A stretch of 6,787 nucleotides of DNA, from positions 1-6,787 of the forward strand of contig DAOTZS010000131.1 of assembly GCA_034434335.1 (NCBI GenBank), written 5' to 3'. This document shows, one piece after another, positions 5,286-6,787 of the stretch (position 1 is its first letter; the number at the start of each line of letters is the position of its first letter). A model generated the notes under the pieces. That model was not told where the DNA came from. It saw only the letters and a program-made list of their open reading frames with translations, and made no database searches. The position numbers were made by a program, and so were the translations under genes. The stretch comes from DAOTZS01 sp034434335. Lineage in GTDB: Bacteria; Chloroflexota; Anaerolineae; CG2-30-64-16.

Positions 5286-6787
5286 TCACCGCGAGGTCGC
5301 GATCCAGTAGCGCACGCTCAGCATGGGCCGCAAGGCGTGGCTGGCATGCTCACGGCTGGCGAAGCCCGCCTCCACGTTGGCCTGGCTGAGGCCTGGCCCG
5401 GCCAACAGGATCAGGCCATAGTTGGTGGCCGGATTAGCCACCCAGCCCCTGACCAGCTCGGTGACATCGAAGTCATACCAGCGGTCTCCCAGCTCGACGA
5501 ACTGGCTGTCGCTGGCCCATGCCATGTGGTCGCTGCCGGCACCCTGTGCGCCCGGCACTGCCCAGGGTGGGCCGGCCCCCGGCGCTTCCCACGTGGCCGT
5601 GGCCTCGTCCCAGGGGCGCAACATCCCGTGGACGAACGTCCGCAGATCATGAGCGGGCGGCGCCACCAGGTACAGCCTGAGGGTAGCGGTGACGATGTTG
5701 GCCGTCGGAGGGATCAAGGTCAGGTCGAAGCGCAACAGTGGCGCCATATGGGTGGTGATGGCAGTCTGCTGGTTGTAGCGCAGCTTCAGCACGGTGTCAG
5801 CGCCGAAGGGTTGGGCGGGCAACCAGGCGTTCAGGGTGGTGTCGGCGGCGCCTGTGTAGCCGTCATATCCCTGCTGGAGGTTCAGAATGACCGGCTCGGG
5901 GGTGGGAGGGGGCGCCAGGTAGGAGCGCGGCAGGAGGGGGAGGTACCAGCGCCCAGGGGTTCGGGTGGCCGTGGGGGAGGGGGTAGGGCCTGGAGTGAAG
6001 GTGGCCGTCGGGGTAGGTGTCCTGGAGGGGGTTGGCGTAGGGGTCGGCGTGGCCTGGGTGCCATAGGGGCACTCCAGACGCAGGGTGAACGGGCCAGCCG
6101 CGCCCTGGTAGCCGTCCACGGCAAGGAAGTAGACTCCCGGTTGCACCTGATAGGTCAGGTAGTTGTCGCCGGCCGCCAGGCAGGTCTCGGGGTAGGCCGA
6201 GGGGAGCAGGAACAGGTCCAGGTCGGCGGTGGCGGTCAAGAGCGTGGCGGTGAGCGGTTGGCTGCGGCCCAGCTCAATGCGGTAGGCCAGCTCGGGGCCA
6301 CTCTCGTCCCAGGAAGGCTCGCAGGCATAGCGCCATACATTGTTTTTGCCAGCTCGCGTGTCGGCCTGGATGATGCCACCGCAGTAGGCAAACTCGGCGC
6401 TGTCAATATCCAGCCTGGGGATCGGGGTGGGAGTGGGGGTAGGGGTGGGCACGAACTGGGCCCCGAAGTCCAGGGTCAGCACCGCGCCCGCGCTGACGTA
6501 GACGTTGAAGGTGGAAGGGGTGGTCCAGCGGTAGCCCGGGGGAGCCATGGCAGCAAGCTGATAAAAGCCCGGGCTCAGGTTCCAGAAGCGGTAGCGGCCA
6601 TCTGCTTCCGAGGTGGCTGTCTGGGGAGGCTGGCCGCTCTGGCTGTAAAGGTTGAGCTGGACGCCGGGCAGGGCCGGCTCGCCGGCTTCGCGCAGGGTGT
6701 TGCCGTTCAGGTCCTCCCAGGTCATGCCCGTGATCCCCCCGCTGTTGGGAAGCAGGGTGGGGGTGGGAGTAGGTTGGGGGGCGAGGA
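5286..6787 (-). CDS. Secreted modular protein: SdrD_B-like, PPC-like and DNRLRE domains (5' end outside window)
   Basis: The frame is open from the window edge to TGA at 5286-5288, giving 499 residues. ATG 6725 is not the start: the codons before it continue a Pro-Thr stretch and then SGGITGMTWEDLNGN, the unbroken beginning of an SdrD_B/Cna-B-like repeat. Numbering from the first whole codon (6785), that repeat spans about 16-110 (DGRYRFWNLSPGFYQLA). A Pro-Thr linker lies at 113-123. A PPC-like domain (124-239) has ADLDLFLL, GVYFLAVDGYQGAAGPF and four cysteines that may form disulfides. A second Pro-Thr linker (245-277) ends in GRWYLPLLPRSYL (278-290). A DNRLRE/CBM96-like domain (298-493; THMAPLLRFDL, LLRPWDEATATW, NYGLILLA) closes the protein. 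These are extracellular binding or spacer modules, so I infer a cell-surface or secreted adhesin-like or glycan-binding protein, possibly with a catalytic domain outside the window. A gap of about 630 bases separates it from the next gene, so it is probably its own unit. Confidence 0.9.
   Translation of the reverse strand, partial: LAPQPTPTPTLLPNSGGITGMTWEDLNGNTLREAGEPALPGVQLNLYSQSGQPPQTATSEADGRYRFWNLSPGFYQLAAMAPPGYRWTTPSTFNVYVSAGAVLTLDFGAQFVPTPTPTPTPIPRLDIDSAEFAYCGGIIQADTRAGKNNVWRYACEPSWDESGPELAYRIELGRSQPLTATLLTATADLDLFLLPSAYPETCLAAGDNYLTYQVQPGVYFLAVDGYQGAAGPFTLRLECPYGTQATPTPTPTPSRTPTPTATFTPGPTPSPTATRTPGRWYLPLLPRSYLAPPPTPEPVILNLQQGYDGYTGAADTTLNAWLPAQPFGADTVLKLRYNQQTAITTHMAPLLRFDLTLIPPTANIVTATLRLYLVAPPAHDLRTFVHGMLRPWDEATATWEAPGAGPPWAVPGAQGAGSDHMAWASDSQFVELGDRWYDFDVTELVRGWVANPATNYGLILLAGPGLSQANVEAGFASREHASHALRPMLSVRYWIATSR
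5955..6053 (-). repeat. Low-complexity DNA coding the long Pro-Thr linker between PPC-like and DNRLRE domains
   Basis: This codes about 33 residues dominated by Thr-Pro pairs, running straight into the WYLPLL motif. The plus strand carries closely spaced G runs. Confidence 0.85.
6417..6449 (-). repeat. Low-complexity DNA coding the short Pro-Thr linker after the SdrD_B-like repeat
   Basis: This codes PTPTPTPTPIP, an eleven-residue spacer between the SdrD_B-like repeat and the PPC-like domain. A third Thr-Pro stretch (6756-6779) sits before the SdrD_B-like repeat at the window edge. Confidence 0.85.

Noticed and set aside
5053..5310. Small plus-strand frame of 85 codons
   Set aside because: It reads through both arms of the nested palindrome and into the end of the upstream gene on the other strand. 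Its hydrophobic stretch is short and comes from the repeat sequence.

Overview
The window carries four protein genes, all read from the minus strand. Two of them run off the window edges. I judge it to be from a Chloroflexota bacterium, probably of the Anaerolineae/Caldilineae type. The reasons are high GC, large secreted modular proteins joined by long Pro-Thr linkers, and a YLPLL-type motif beside such a linker. This is inference from style; there is no marker gene here. All translations were done by hand.

Layout in the direction of transcription (high to low coordinates). From 6787 to 5286 is the 3' part of a secreted modular protein: an SdrD_B/Cna-B-like repeat, a Pro-Thr linker, a PPC-like domain, a second linker with WYLPLL, then a DNRLRE (CBM96-like) domain. 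Its true start lies outside the window. From 5285 to 4656 there is about 630 bases without a credible gene, but rich in small hairpins and including a nested palindrome. From 4655 to 3912 is a small exported jelly-roll/LamG-like protein with lower GC than its neighbours. From 3867 to 3142 is a compact monotopic phosphoglycosyl transferase, the enzyme class that starts a lipid-linked glycan. From 3161 down past base 1 is a very large exported protein: signal sequence, glycoside-hydrolase-like barrel, beta-sandwich, DNRLRE domain, Pro-Thr linker, CBM9-like domain and another Pro-Thr linker. It is still open at base 1, so a search restricted to closed frames misses it.

The last three genes look like one transcription unit: there are 44 bases between the first two and a 20-base overlap between the last two. 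A working picture is a surface-glycan locus. The membrane enzyme would load the first sugar phosphate onto a polyprenyl carrier, and the secreted proteins would bind or trim the glycan outside the cell. The downstream glycosyltransferases and export genes such a pathway needs are not in this window. No rRNA, tRNA, CRISPR array, transposase or phage gene was seen.
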